Source of the DNA: Clarireedia homoeocarpa
Taxonomy: Eukaryota; Ascomycota; Leotiomycetes; Helotiales; Rutstroemiaceae
Assembly (NCBI GenBank): GCA_001465935.1
Contig: LNKV01000020.1
Span: forward strand, 1,247,252-1,311,251
Direction: 5' to 3'
Length of the DNA stretch: 64,000 nt
Shown here piece after piece: positions 1 to 10,636 of this stretch. The number at the start of each line of letters is the position of its first letter. The stretch's first letter is position 1. The notes below the pieces were generated by a model that did no database searches, was not told where the DNA came from, and saw nothing but the letters and a program-made list of their open reading frames with translations. A program made the position numbers and the translations under genes.

Positions 1-828
1 TGCTTGCGCTTGAACTCGTTTACGAAGTGGTTAACGAGACGGTTGTCGAAGTCCTCACCACCCAAGTGAGTGTCACCGGCGGTGGACTTGACTTCAAAGA
101 TACCCTCCTCAATGGTCAAGAGAGAAACATCGAAGGTTCCTCCACCAAGATCGAAGATGAGAACGTTTCGCTCACCCTCAACCTTCTTGTCCAAACCGTA
201 AGCAATGGCAGCTGCAGTAGGCTCGTTGATGATACGGAGAACATTGAGACCGGCGATGAGACCTGCATCTTTTGTGGCTTGACGTTGGGAGTCGGTGAAG
301 TATGCTGGAACAGTGACGACAGCGTTGTTGACGGTTCCACCGAGGTAGGCCTCAGCAGTCTCCCTCATCTTGACCAAGACCATCGAGGAGATTTCTTCGG
401 GTGTGAATTGCTTAGCCTCGCCCTTGAACTCGACTTCAATGACTGGCTTTCCGCCACGGTCGATGACCTTGAATGGGAAGTGCTTCATATCAGCTTGGAC
501 TTCTGGGTCGGCGAATTTACGACCGATCAGACGCTTAGCATCGAAGACTGTGTTTGTAGGGTTCATGGCGACTTGGTTCTTTGCGGCATCTCCGATCAGA
601 CGTTCGGTGTCTGTGAAAGCAACGAACGAAGGAGTTGTTCGGTTTCCTTGGTCGTTGGCGATAATTTCGATTCTGTCATCACGGAAGATGCCCACGCACG
701 AGTAGGTAGTACCCAAATCGATACCGATACTGCAGATAGATGTTAGCATGTTGTTGCCGTTGTGGAAAAGTACAGCCACCGGACAAGGCTGTGTGGAGGG
801 GTAGCGAGGTAACTTACGCTGGAGCCAT
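1..828 (-). CDS. Cytosolic HSP70 chaperone, 5' part (runs off the window)
   Basis: ATP-dependent protein-folding chaperone of the cytosolic SSA/HSP70 class; only the first ~246 residues (most of the ATPase domain) lie in the window. A tiny first exon (828-818) encodes MAPA; an intron (817-730) follows, and exon 2 runs from 729 past base 1. Visible signatures are GIDLGTTYSCVG (phosphate 1), the stretch DLGGGTFDVSLL (phosphate 2), and NEPTAAAIAYGLD. The minute first exon followed by an intron is directly seen. A heat-shock element lies about 225 bp upstream. The opposite strand carries a long shadow frame, a known artefact of HSP70 genes. The family assignment is very secure; which paralogue it is cannot be told from this part. 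Confidence 0.97.
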
Positions 829-1051
829 CTTGTGTTAGAGAGTAATGTGAAAGCGGAGAGAATAAGAAAGTATTATTTGCTTCTTTTTGATAAATTCGAA
901 GGCGTTTCGCGTTCAAGAAAAGTAGAAGATGAAGAGAAGAGAGTTGATATTGGGATTGGTATCAAAGTTGATTTTGAAGTATGCAGAAGGGAAAAAAGTT
1001 GGGTTGAGTGGGAGACTTTTAAAGTAAAAATTGCGATTCCAGCAGATTCGA

Positions 1052-1074
1052 TTCTGGAAGCTTCTTTTCCAGAA
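1052..1074. promoter_or_regulatory. Heat-shock element (HSF binding site)
   Basis: Reads TTC-tg-GAA-gc-TTC-tt-TTC-ca-GAA: three alternating nTTCn/nGAAn units followed by another inverted pair. This is the canonical heat-shock factor array. It lies 224 bp upstream of the HSP70 start codon. A further TTC-aa-GAA pair sits at 912-919. Confidence 0.8.
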
Positions 1075-1493
1075 ACTGATGGAATCGCAGAATCCAGAAG
1101 GCGGTAGACACCCCTCGAAGGCAGTAGACGGGGCTATGAAGGGAATTTTTACGAAACGCGTCTGGATTTTTAATTATGTAATTCACATACGAAGTACTTT
1201 GGAGAAGTCACTGGATACATCTTTGCTACTTTGGTCGATTTCATGGATTTCGATGAATGTAGACGAATGGAATTGCTTTCTTTTTGCTACTTCGGTCGTT
1301 CTGATAGCAAAAATCATGTTGGCGATTCTGCCCACTTCCACCACTTTTTTCTGCCGCCCACTCATTAGAACTACGAGTATTGCCCCTCACAACGAGTCTC
1401 GAGCCTTCTACCAAGTACCACAGTGCAAAGTGCTCTCCACCACCGCCAATGACGTCGCCTGACGAAGAGTAAGTGAAGTGGTCTGAGCAGTGG

Positions 1494-1563
1494 CAGTTTT
1501 ACGCAGTTTTATGCAGTTTTACACAGTTTTACGCAGTTTTACGCAGTTTTACGCAGTTTTACA
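1494..1563. repeat. Seven tandem 10-bp repeats with phased T-tracts
   Basis: Units of CAGTTTTACG (with single-base variants) start at 1494, 1504, 1514, 1524, 1534, 1544 and 1554. A TTTT tract recurs every 10 bp, i.e. once per helical turn, a layout expected to bend DNA. Confidence 0.9.
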
Positions 1564-1993
1564 AAGTACCATGTCCAAAGAATCGCTGAGCATTTTACTT
1601 CGTTTGTGAAAGTAGTACTTCCCTCCTTCTGTTCCAAAACTGCCCCACTATGCACTACACGAGGCTCGAATAGCTTCCGATTCCTGTGAGATGAATCGGA
1701 AATCTGACAAGTCAAGTTCATTGCCCCTGACAGCCAAATACCCCGCCGGTTGTCACGTCAATGGAAATTCTTTGAAGTTCTACGAAACATGCATCGTACC
1801 ACAAATCTACAAAGTACTTCTAGAAACGTCAGGACTCAGGACATGCCAGGCTTGCCGCGTGCGATGAACAGGAGACATCCTGATGATCGCGCTCTCTGTC
1901 TGGACGTAGAAACAGCCAGAAGAAACGGTCTGAGAAGAAACAGGAAAACATTCCTCGCCCGAAGATGCTAGCCTCACGCAGGGGGCAACTATA

Positions 1994-2003
1994 GTCACGT
2001 GAC
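1994..2003. promoter_or_regulatory. GTCACGTGAC palindrome (bHLH/Cbf1-type site)
   Basis: A perfect 10-bp palindrome centred on CACGTG, the E-box bound by Cbf1/bHLH proteins. It lies far from either flanking gene (about 1.2 kb from HSP70 and 1.9 kb from the vWA start), so its target is unclear. Confidence 0.4.
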
Positions 2004-2031
2004 ACACACCCAATCGTCATGTTCGACCTAT

Positions 2032-2065
2032 GTACTTGTACTTGTACTTGTACTTGTACTTGTAC
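2032..2065. repeat. TACTTG hexanucleotide tandem repeat
   Basis: Five to six consecutive copies of TACTTG, directly visible. It lies about 30 bp from the CACGTG palindrome. Confidence 0.9.
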
Positions 2066-3583
2066 TGACTGGTAAATTGGCCAGCTTTTTCGCACCAAAG
2101 AGCCGCAATGTTCAAACTTCGGGGTTGCGCTGCTCGATCCTGTGGCGTCGGTGAATCCTTATCTTGGTACTCCAAGGCATCAACACATGAGTCAGTAGTG
2201 AACACTGCCATTCAGCTCAGCCCTATGCATTCTGCGTGGGCCAAAATATAGGCCAGAATATAGGCCACTTTGCCGCCAGGGGCGCTGATGCCTCATTGGC
2301 CTCAGCGGCAACGAACATATCATTGCATACTTACTTATGTTGGTAGGTTGGTAGCTAAACGCCGCCTTCGTTCTTGAAGCTTTAATTCCATGCTATGCAT
2401 TTTGTATCAACCTTACGAATACAAATTCAGGTCACTGCCTAACTCTAGGGCCTGCTTCGACCCTGTCGATTTTCTTGGTAATCTGACCTCAACAGGAATG
2501 AAGCAAGCATATTTACAATTTTCATACCTTACCGTCCTGGATCAAGCATATTCATCGCAGGAAAATGACTGTTTGACTGTTTGACTGTTTGAGCCACCAC
2601 CTACTCTCGGTCCATCTAGGCAAATCAAATAGTGTTGGCGCCCCCTGCAGACGAGTGAGCATATACAGAGATGCTACAACTCGGTTGTCAGCCGCAGGGT
2701 AGTTAAAGGAATGACTGGTGAAGAGGCTGGGCATGATGGATGAGGGATGCGGCACGCTGGTAGCCTTCCTTGTCTTACTCAGATCATCATTTAACCCAAG
2801 GCCCGCAGCGCACCAAGAGGCATCTCAAACATCTGCTCGAAACATGTTCCTACCTCGTGAGTTCCTACTTCGTGAGTTCCTACTTTCATGCTGTGTTAAG
2901 CCTAAGTAGATATTGCTTAGAGCATCTACCAGTTTGGTAGTTGACAGAACGGCCAACCGCGGCTCAAGACGGTGAGGGGTAGCTCCTCGTTCGATGCCTC
3001 GCTTCAATAAACGCCATCTAACATGAAACCAACAGAAATATTGGGGCTCAGTCTTGTAATAGTGTGCCTTCGCACACCATAGCCATGAACATAGAGGCAG
3101 TGCAGTGCTGCCGCTTGCGGTTGTGGCTATGCCAAGCTTTTACCCAACCAATCACATGTCTTTAGTCCGTACCGCCTTAGGAATATCTGCCACATTTAAT
3201 CGGATATGGATATGCTAAGGTATGTACTTTCTGGTTGTATATAACCGATGTCTTCTAATGACTACAATATATAAAATACAGCAATATGCCCTTCACCCAA
3301 TTCATACGATAAGATATAGCAGAGCCCGGCAGTTCCTTAGCCGTCAACGAAAGTGAATCTGATCATCAGAAGATCTTGCTCCGCCTCTGGCAGGCAGATC
3401 TGAGGTCTTCTCAGTAGACAGACAAACAGACAGACTATTGACGTTGTCACTTTTACGTCCAACCACTCAAACAATCAGATGATAACAAACATTCTAATAA
3501 AAAGGTACTTTATAATCGTGGTCCTTGAATTAATCACTCATGAACATTCACAATTTTCATAAAGAGTGAAATCCACATTTCTG

Positions 3584-3670
3584 AATAGCTCCTTTCTTGA
3601 TCAACGCCCGAACAAGTTCTGTTATTACACCTTAACAGCACATTCTGAGGTCTATGAGTGCCCTCCGTTT
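3584..3670. repeat. Dispersed repeat, copy A (upstream of the vWA gene)
   Basis: Shares the block AATAGCTCCTTTCTTGATCA and the following ~65 bp with 50963-51056. In the well-aligned blocks the differences are almost all C-to-T or G-to-A, with this copy the less mutated one. It lies ~200 bp upstream of the vWA start codon. It may be a relic of a repeated element mutated by RIP, or a duplicated promoter. Confidence 0.7.
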
Positions 3671-3871
3671 ATCTCAAGCATATTCAATTAGTTGTGTTAT
3701 ACAACGGCTTACCAATAAGACATCGAGCGGGTGACTACTCCGTACACGTGCCTCAGCCCTACCTACTATTTAAGGAAACTCTTAGCTCAGCTCGACAAGT
3801 GTCTTTCCCAGCCTTCTACAACCCCACCTCCTCTTGCGACAGACAGATTATCACATACTACCAACCATATC

Positions 3872-4936
3872 ATGTCGACCAATAATCTAAATCCATTCTC
3901 CTCGAGTAGCAACGATCCAAAGCGCAGAAGTTCTAGGTTTGGCTCGTTGCGCGATAAGTTGGGCCGTTCAAAGAGCAACGCATCCTCCTCGTCCACCTCA
4001 TTCCCGGCAACTAGAAATGTAGCCTCTACAAACGCATACCCTGCGGATGAGGGAAACCCAAGTGACCCTCCTCCAGCATACACTTCTGGACAAAGCGTCA
4101 CTGCCCCTAGTATAGATATGGGTTCCTATACCAGCTCAACAACTTTCGGTTCTGTCCGCAGTCCAACCACCGTCAGCTCGGCCGGCCATTCTGATGTCGA
4201 GCTTGATGGTCGATATGGTCTTCTTGCCACCTTCGACACTGTCCTTCTGATTGATGACTCAGAGAGCATGGGTTGGGCGACTAATTATCCCACGTGCTGG
4301 AGACAAACACAACGTGCTCTCCAGACTATTGCTCCAATCATCACCACCTATGATTCTGATGGCATCGACATTTATTTCATGAACGCTAGAAATGATCGGG
4401 ACAAGGGCGACCCTTCGAACGGTATCGCACCAGGAGGCTGGCGAGGCATCACACGCGAAGACATGGTTCTTGAAGTATTCTCTCAATTTACTCCAAGAGG
4501 CACAACACCTACAGGTCGTCGCCTTTCTCAGATCCTCACACCATATGTCACCAAACTCGAGAAAGAGCTAGCGCACCACCGTGAAGTCAAGCCACTCAAC
4601 CTCATCGTCATTACCGACGGCGCAGCAAGTGACGACCCAGATGAGGAAATCATTAGGATCGCCAAGAGACTTGACAAGGCAGACGCACCACTCAACCAAA
4701 TTGGCATCCAGTTCTTCCAGGTAGGAAACGATTATCAGGCGACCGAAGCTTTGAAGGCGCTCGACGATGATTTGGAGAAGAAGGGCGTGCGGGATATGGT
4801 TGATACAGTGACCTGGACCGGCCGCGATACAACGGCTACCGAGTTGACTGGCGAAAGCATTCTCAAGGCTGTTTTAGGTGCGGTGGTTAGGAGACTCGAT
4901 AATAAGGCCGCAAGTGGAGAATACCACAGGGGATAA
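3872..4936 (+). CDS. von Willebrand factor A domain protein with PPxY motif
   Basis: Intronless, 354 aa. The N-terminal ~115 residues are Ser/Pro-rich and basic and include PPAY at about residues 67-70, a possible ligand for the WW domains of a Rsp5/Nedd4-type ubiquitin ligase. The vWA fold follows: the metal-binding DxSxS motif is DDSES at ~128-132, a threonine-bearing TPRGTTPTG loop comes later, and then LIVITDGAASDD. No signal peptide or membrane segment, so probably cytosolic. I chose the ATG at 3872 (MSTNNLNPF), because the upstream in-frame ATG at 3731 lies in leader sequence next to a TATTTAA box near 3768. Partner and role are unknown; fungal proteins of this kind are usually annotated only by the vWA domain. 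Confidence 0.85.
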   Translation: MSTNNLNPFSSSSNDPKRRSSRFGSLRDKLGRSKSNASSSSTSFPATRNVASTNAYPADEGNPSDPPPAYTSGQSVTAPSIDMGSYTSSTTFGSVRSPTTVSSAGHSDVELDGRYGLLATFDTVLLIDDSESMGWATNYPTCWRQTQRALQTIAPIITTYDSDGIDIYFMNARNDRDKGDPSNGIAPGGWRGITREDMVLEVFSQFTPRGTTPTGRRLSQILTPYVTKLEKELAHHREVKPLNLIVITDGAASDDPDEEIIRIAKRLDKADAPLNQIGIQFFQVGNDYQATEALKALDDDLEKKGVRDMVDTVTWTGRDTTATELTGESILKAVLGAVVRRLDNKAASGEYHRG

Positions 4937-7268
4937 GTGCTACGTTTGCACATATTTCAAAGGTTTCTTTCAACACATTCCACGATGAAGAATCTCACCT
5001 CACTTATCTTCTCACACCCTCATTCCTTTGTTGAGATTGTGGGACCATTCAAGTCATTTTAACCCTTATAATATTTGTATATTTTTATTCCACGACATTT
5101 TCTGCATATTTCTCTTCTGGCAAAACGAGGTTTCATGGTTTTAAAAAAGGGGGTCTGGTGGAGTTCTAGGGAAAATATGGCTTTGCTTGGAGTTCTATGA
5201 TACAGTACCCGATAGACAGATCTCTAGAAGGAATCTTTTGACGTTTAGACAAAGATCTCTCATAATATACCTTTTCGCTTTCATCATCTGCAGCTTTTCT
5301 CATTCTTTCCTTCGTGATGCGCATGTTCTTTATCTTCCAGCAGTGGCCACTCCACCGAATGCAAACTTAATAGTTCAAGTGCCCCCCCTTTCAATGAGAT
5401 ATCAGGTTTTACCTCCAATACATCCATCTAATAGACATGCTGCAGCAGGAACCATAAAAACCATCTCCAATAGTACATAGCAATCCCAGTCTAGGAGAAG
5501 GAGCCAAAAAAAACCCAAACCGAAACCGAGTAAGAAGAGATAGAACTGGAGGTGATGACGAGAACTAAATCGCAGAATGTAAAAGAAAAGAAAAGAAATC
5601 AACGCTCCCTTTATGAATCGCAACCAACTACTGTAACTCCATTAATTAATTGATTGCTCTTCTTAACATACCCACCCACCTACCTACCTGCCTGCCTCGA
5701 CGCTCACCTTGCTTCTGCTTCTGCTTCTGCTTCTGCTATCTACACAGTTTAAACAATCCCTCTATTCATCCCTCCATCCATCCTTGATCTTCTCTCTAAG
5801 AAACCAATACATACATACATACATACATACATCAAAGCCTTGCGCGGGCCATATTCTATCTCCTGAGAAATACAGCAACCGCGACGCCTTATGTGTGTGT
5901 GTGAAACACGGATAAGAAGAGTGAGTGAGTGAGTGAGTGAGTGAGTGAATGCGTTTCGGATAATTCCCTCCGGAAGGGAATAAATATCCCATCGGGTTCC
6001 ATGGCGTGGCGCTTTCGTGTGCATAGGGAGGGAACTGGCATGGTGGTTGGATTGATGGATGGATGGATGGATGGATGAAATAGTGTGCTGCTCAGCTCAG
6101 CTTCCAACTTTTCAGCGGGAACTTGCGCTTCCTGCTATTTTTTTTTCGCAATGAATACCCGTACAGAAAGTTACATGCTCGTCGGATAAAAACGGATTCG
6201 TTTGAGTACTGTATATCTCTTCTTTTTCGACTTGTTGTGTGGTGGCGTCTGGATATCACCGGAAAAGAGGAATTCGCAAAATAACCTCATACGTTCAAGC
6301 GCACGGCAAAAGAATTTATTCTCTTGAGATATGTTTTTCTGGTCTATTTTCTGGTATATTATCCCACTAATAAGTATATTTATTGCCTTTCCGAATGCTG
6401 AAAATGAAAAACTTTTATGTATCCTGCCTTGCTGCTCCCCCCAAGCGAGAACCATACTCTTTCTTTGCTTCCTACCTCCTTCGAAGCGTAATCTAAGATA
6501 CAGAAAGCAGCGTCCGTCATATTCTGCGCTTCTCACGTTTTGGGCAGAAAAACGCTACTGTGGGACCAAAAGCCTTGCTGCCTTTCATGGGAAAGAACAC
6601 TCCTCCCCATTCAGATTTACAGTCAAGCTCTTCATATATGTGCGTTGCCACGGCCGTATGCACGAAAGAACAAGAGGCCCGAACAAGATAAATGCGAGTC
6701 CGTGTAACTCTTGATAATGCTTTTTATGAGCTGAAGAGTGGAGTGACGTGCAAAAGAGGCTGGTTCAAGGAGGGGTTGAATCTTGCGCTGCCTGCAGCTG
6801 CTGTTTGGATGAGTCTCGTAGAAAACATGTCGTATTGCTGTAACAGCAGCTTAGAGATAAAATATATTTTGCTGCCAAAAAGACTGCATAGAAGTGAATT
6901 CGGTGAGTCGGTCACCGGAAATTAGGATGAAAAGCCCAAAGTACCACAGGACCATGATCAAGTTGTCCTCAGAGGCGAGCTGTAGGGATCTAATCGTCAA
7001 GGTTTGAAGCAACTAGGGTTAGGTGAAAGGGTATGATGATCAGATGACATTCCCACAAGAATTATGCATATCCGTAGTGGGAGAGATCGACAGATAATAG
7101 CGGAAAGATGGCTTTCGGAAGAAAGGACAAGCCGGTAGTAGTAAAGTATCATACGCGGATTGGATAACTTCAGATAGCCACAAATTGGCTGTGAAATAAC
7201 ACCTTGCTCCCTATTTTATCCCACTCTCAAAGTCGACCCATAAGAGACCATGCGGATGTGGAGACGTA
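4937..7268. other. Intergenic spacer between convergent genes, rich in microsatellites
   Basis: 2.3 kb between the 3' ends of the vWA gene (+) and the coiled-coil gene (-). Open frames here are short, overlap simple repeats and look random. I see no gene, RNA or transposon in it. Confidence 0.6.
5708..6077. repeat. Cluster of microsatellites
   Basis: Four arrays within 370 bp: CTTCTG units at about 5711-5737, CATA at 5808-5832, GAGT at 5919-5948 and GATG at 6055-6077. Confidence 0.9.
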
Positions 7269-9053
7269 TCAAGTCATAAGAAGGACGTTTGCTTTGTGAA
7301 GATTCTTGGCAATTATTGTCAATGAGTTATCATCTCGCATGGTGATAGATGGGGTCATAACAAGCTTGAGACGCTTTTGCTTGGTCTGTAATTGGAAGGG
7401 ATTGTCGTTCGGATGGTCCTTTGCTATCATTGTTCCAGCAACGAACTTAGCACCAAGAAGATCAGGGAAGATTATCTGGAAACTTAATCGTGCTGACCAC
7501 ATCTTTGAACCAAGATCAAAACAGGCGATAACAAGTACACCGAGGTCGGCTCCAGCTTTGGAACGGGAGCAGTTCTTGTTCAAAAGAGGACCTAGCATAT
7601 CTCGAAGATGTTTGGTGTGGTGCATCAAAGCAGCATTGCGGAACTCTGTATAATGGGGTGAGCCGATGACTTGTTCAACGACGTTCGATTGTTCTCGGAT
7701 GAGCTCCTGACGGGCGTCGATCGATGGAACTGTCAAGTTTATGTTAGCACGCACCTAAAGCTTCCCGGAATGAAATAACGGACCAGGCTTGGCATCAAGG
7801 CGATCTTTGATAGATTTCAATTTTGAGCTGACAGTGTTGTTGAATTGTTGGAATGTTTTGGGATGCATGATCTCCTCAAAACAATAAGTCATCGCCATTC
7901 GCATCACAAACCAAAATCGGGTTTGTTCACTACTCAACAATGCCATAACATGACTATGTGCACTTTGGGGATCAGGATAAGTCAGACGCATCATATAGGT
8001 CCACAAGCCTTGGTTCCCACTGGCAATGCCACGATCTTGAGCAGGATTGACCATGTGAGCATACTCGCGACACCACCCTTCTATAATGGTAAAGATTCGG
8101 GTGAATTCTGCTGTATAATCTGCACCCAAGTCCGGAGGTGGAGGAGGGTTCTGGAATGGTACCACCACCATATTGTTGGTTGGGAAATTGATCTCAGTGC
8201 CCGGTTGAGTAGCCCTATTATGATCTCGGTAAGTCGAATGCGTGCTTGGCAAAGCGCTCCCTATAGGAAGTGCTGTAGATGATTCTAAACGTCGAATAAT
8301 TCCTCCAGTACTCTCCTCATCCTGTACAGCACCTTCCATTGCGGCGAGAGAGGTCTTTGAAAGGCGACCAAGAGATGTCGGTGGAAGGTTGAGGCGTTTG
8401 TTAGCGGTCGCAGCATGCTGTAAATCACGAGCACTGGCGAGGTATGGACCGACTTCACCACCGGGGAGTGTGGAGTTGTAAGTATCCAGCGCCTTCTGGT
8501 GGGCACTCGCAGGATGGGATGCTAGCCACAGTAGGCGCTTTCCATTGAGCTGGTTCTCCTTAATATCCAATTCTTCTTTCTGTAACTCTATGGTACGCTC
8601 AAGCTCTTTGATTTTCAAGATGCGCTCATTATTCACCCTATTGAGCTCTCGTTCGAGATGTCGGATGCGATTCCTGAGAAGCTCGTGCTCGTTGTATTCT
8701 ACCACATTCTCTCGCTCCTTCCACTCTGACGCGAACCTTTGGAGCTCCTTGCTGAGATTTTCGCGGACGTTTAAAGATATTTGGGTAGTGGCGCCAACAG
8801 TCGACACGATGTCGGCTATTTTTGATTCGAACCAGGTCGTCATTTCAGCCCTAGTCAGCCATTCCGAAGGAGCCCCATCCCCAGTATCTTTGGTAGAGCT
8901 GCTTGAGATACTCTCCTTGTCGTTGTGCTTTAATTGAGTTGGCACAAATTGAGGTGCAGAAGGATCCATGTGCTCCGCGCGGACAACAGATCCCCTAAGG
9001 TCGGGATCCCCAGGTCTTCTTGCAGGGCGAGATCGATTGGATAAAAGCGACAT
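7269..9053 (-). CDS. Coiled-coil protein of unknown function
   Basis: Two exons (9053-7784 and 7729-7269) with a 54-nt intron that has a good branch site (GTGCTAACA); 576 aa. The start MSLLSNRSR at 9053 is preferred; an in-frame ATG 64 codons upstream would add a hydrophobic stretch that looks like leader sequence. After a basic N-terminus, a charged region rich in Glu, Arg and Leu (around residues 110-185, e.g. RIRHLERELNRVNNER) predicts a coiled coil. The C-terminal half is globular, with Trp-rich segments such as EGWCREYAHMVNPAQD and RFWFVMRMAMTYCFEEIMHP. No enzyme motif, signal peptide or membrane span is seen. The family was not recognised; it looks like a conserved fungal hypothetical protein. 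Confidence 0.8.
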
Positions 9054-10636
9054 CGCAGCAAGGGGCAATCGTGGAGATAGTGATAGTTGAGAGGTATAAA
9101 AGATCCGGAATTGTCGGTCGAAAAGTCCCAGAAAAGTCCTCTGAGGCTTTATTGCAAGATTGTAAAGAAGATCTAACAAGAATGCGTTGTTGAAGAAAGA
9201 AAGCAAAATAAGTTGTTGAGGTATATCTTCTTTTAGGAAGCGCACTTGCAGTGAAAATTTTCGGAGATGGACTATTGAAGACTAAATCAAAAGTGAAAGG
9301 AGTTTCGCATACCAGCGGGTATTAAACTAGAAGCACTATGGGTTTAGTATGTGGCGGCAATCATGTTGTACATGGAGATAGTGAATCTGTTTGAGAAGTG
9401 GATGGGCAGACGAACGAAAAATAGTGCAGAAATCAGAAATCGCACAAGTCCGATTGTAAGGTAACCAAAACAATCTTAAATACATCACAATAGGAGGCAG
9501 TCTCTCCAGATCCTCGTAGCCTGCCAACAATTAAGAATTCGCCCAGGGACACAAGTTGCAGATACCCAAAATAGGTTGTCCTGTCCATTTTAACATGGTG
9601 AATGGAGGGGACATCTCACACTTAGCTTCCCTCAATGGAGTCCCTTATGGCACATACGGATATCATCGGGTCATCTACGATTGGAGAGCGAGTGGCTTGC
9701 CTGATGGTGTCTGATGGTGTCTGATGGTGTCTGTCTGATGGTTTACGTCTGATGTCCTGGCAGAATTTCCCAATGGAGAGACAGCAATAGAGGACTTACG
9801 CGACCATGTGATGGCACACCCAGATCCGAACCAAACGTATTGGCACTTGTCAAATCAATAGAAAAGAAGAATGGCACACAAGAAACCTGAGATACAGATT
9901 GCGAACCGAGAGGCAGAAGATCCAGCTGAGCCAAGTCGCAGAGGAAAGTGATTTTCATCCGAGTGATTTATGAATTATAGGAGAGCTAGGCGGTATCGAT
10001 TTGGACTCAGCCCGTGAATTTCCATCCATTATCCCCACTTCGTCAACCTCATTGGAAGTCGAGGACGACAGGAGAATGAAACTTGCAGTTCCAGTTCAAA
10101 GCGCTTACCTTCAAAACTTCGTAAGTGCTGCCGTGCTTCATACATAGCTCAGTTAAAAAGTCCTATAGGTATGAAATGTGATATGTTATTTGTTGACTAA
10201 CTAACGTGTAGTACCACCCGATATAAAGAGAAGCGGGTGCCTTATGCCAAAAACGAGGAAAGGGATATGCTCTGTGTACAGTAAAGGATCCTATGTTCAA
10301 TCAGTGAAAACAGAGGGCAGGGGTAGGTTGCATGACGCAAAACTCCTGCACAAAGAAATCAGCCATGTTCTCAGATCTTCATTTGTTGCTTCGATAATCG
10401 TAATTGATGCCAAGCTGATACATCCTAGGAAGACGGATTCTAGATGGAAAGTGTCGAGAAACGCTGGCCTAACATGAGGAGTGCTAGCGGAATATCGGCC
10501 AGTGTGCATATCGCATGAATAATGTCTGTGATGGAATCTGCATACATGCCACGTTAATTTTGCTCTGGAAAGCACGGATTGTAGACATACCAGATACAAC
10601 CCTAGAGTTCAACGAACGAGGGCCATAATTAGCATC
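9054..10636. other. Intergenic region, nothing recognised
   Basis: About 1.6 kb between the start of the coiled-coil gene and the 3' end of the splicing-factor gene. Only short random-looking frames and one small tandem repeat (9701-9730). Confidence 0.55.
9701..9730. repeat. CTGATGGTGT tandem repeat
   Basis: Three perfect 10-bp units, followed by partial CTGATGGT and CTGATG copies up to about 9753. Confidence 0.85.

Larger units (their letters stand above)
1075..3583. other. Intergenic region, no convincing gene
   Basis: About 2.5 kb between HSP70 and the vWA gene. Only short frames without a coding signature. It holds several short tandem repeats (listed separately), a 9-bp repeat at about 2565-2591 (GACTGTTTG units), a paired ATAGGCCA motif near 2250-2270, a TGACGTC ATF/CREB-type site near 1450, and scattered AAGTAC motifs. 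No tRNA or other RNA was recognised. Confidence 0.6.

Noticed and set aside
27..746. 239-codon plus-strand frame opposite HSP70
   Set aside because: It is the antisense shadow of the HSP70 coding exon; long antisense frames over HSP70 genes are a known codon-bias artefact.
2900..3005. tRNA-like GTTCGAT sequence near 2990
   Set aside because: The bases flanking the loop do not pair into a T-stem and no A-box partner or acceptor stem fits.
5749..6107. Overlapping minus-strand frames with THSLTHSLTHS repeats
   Set aside because: Products of GAGT and CATA microsatellites in three frames.
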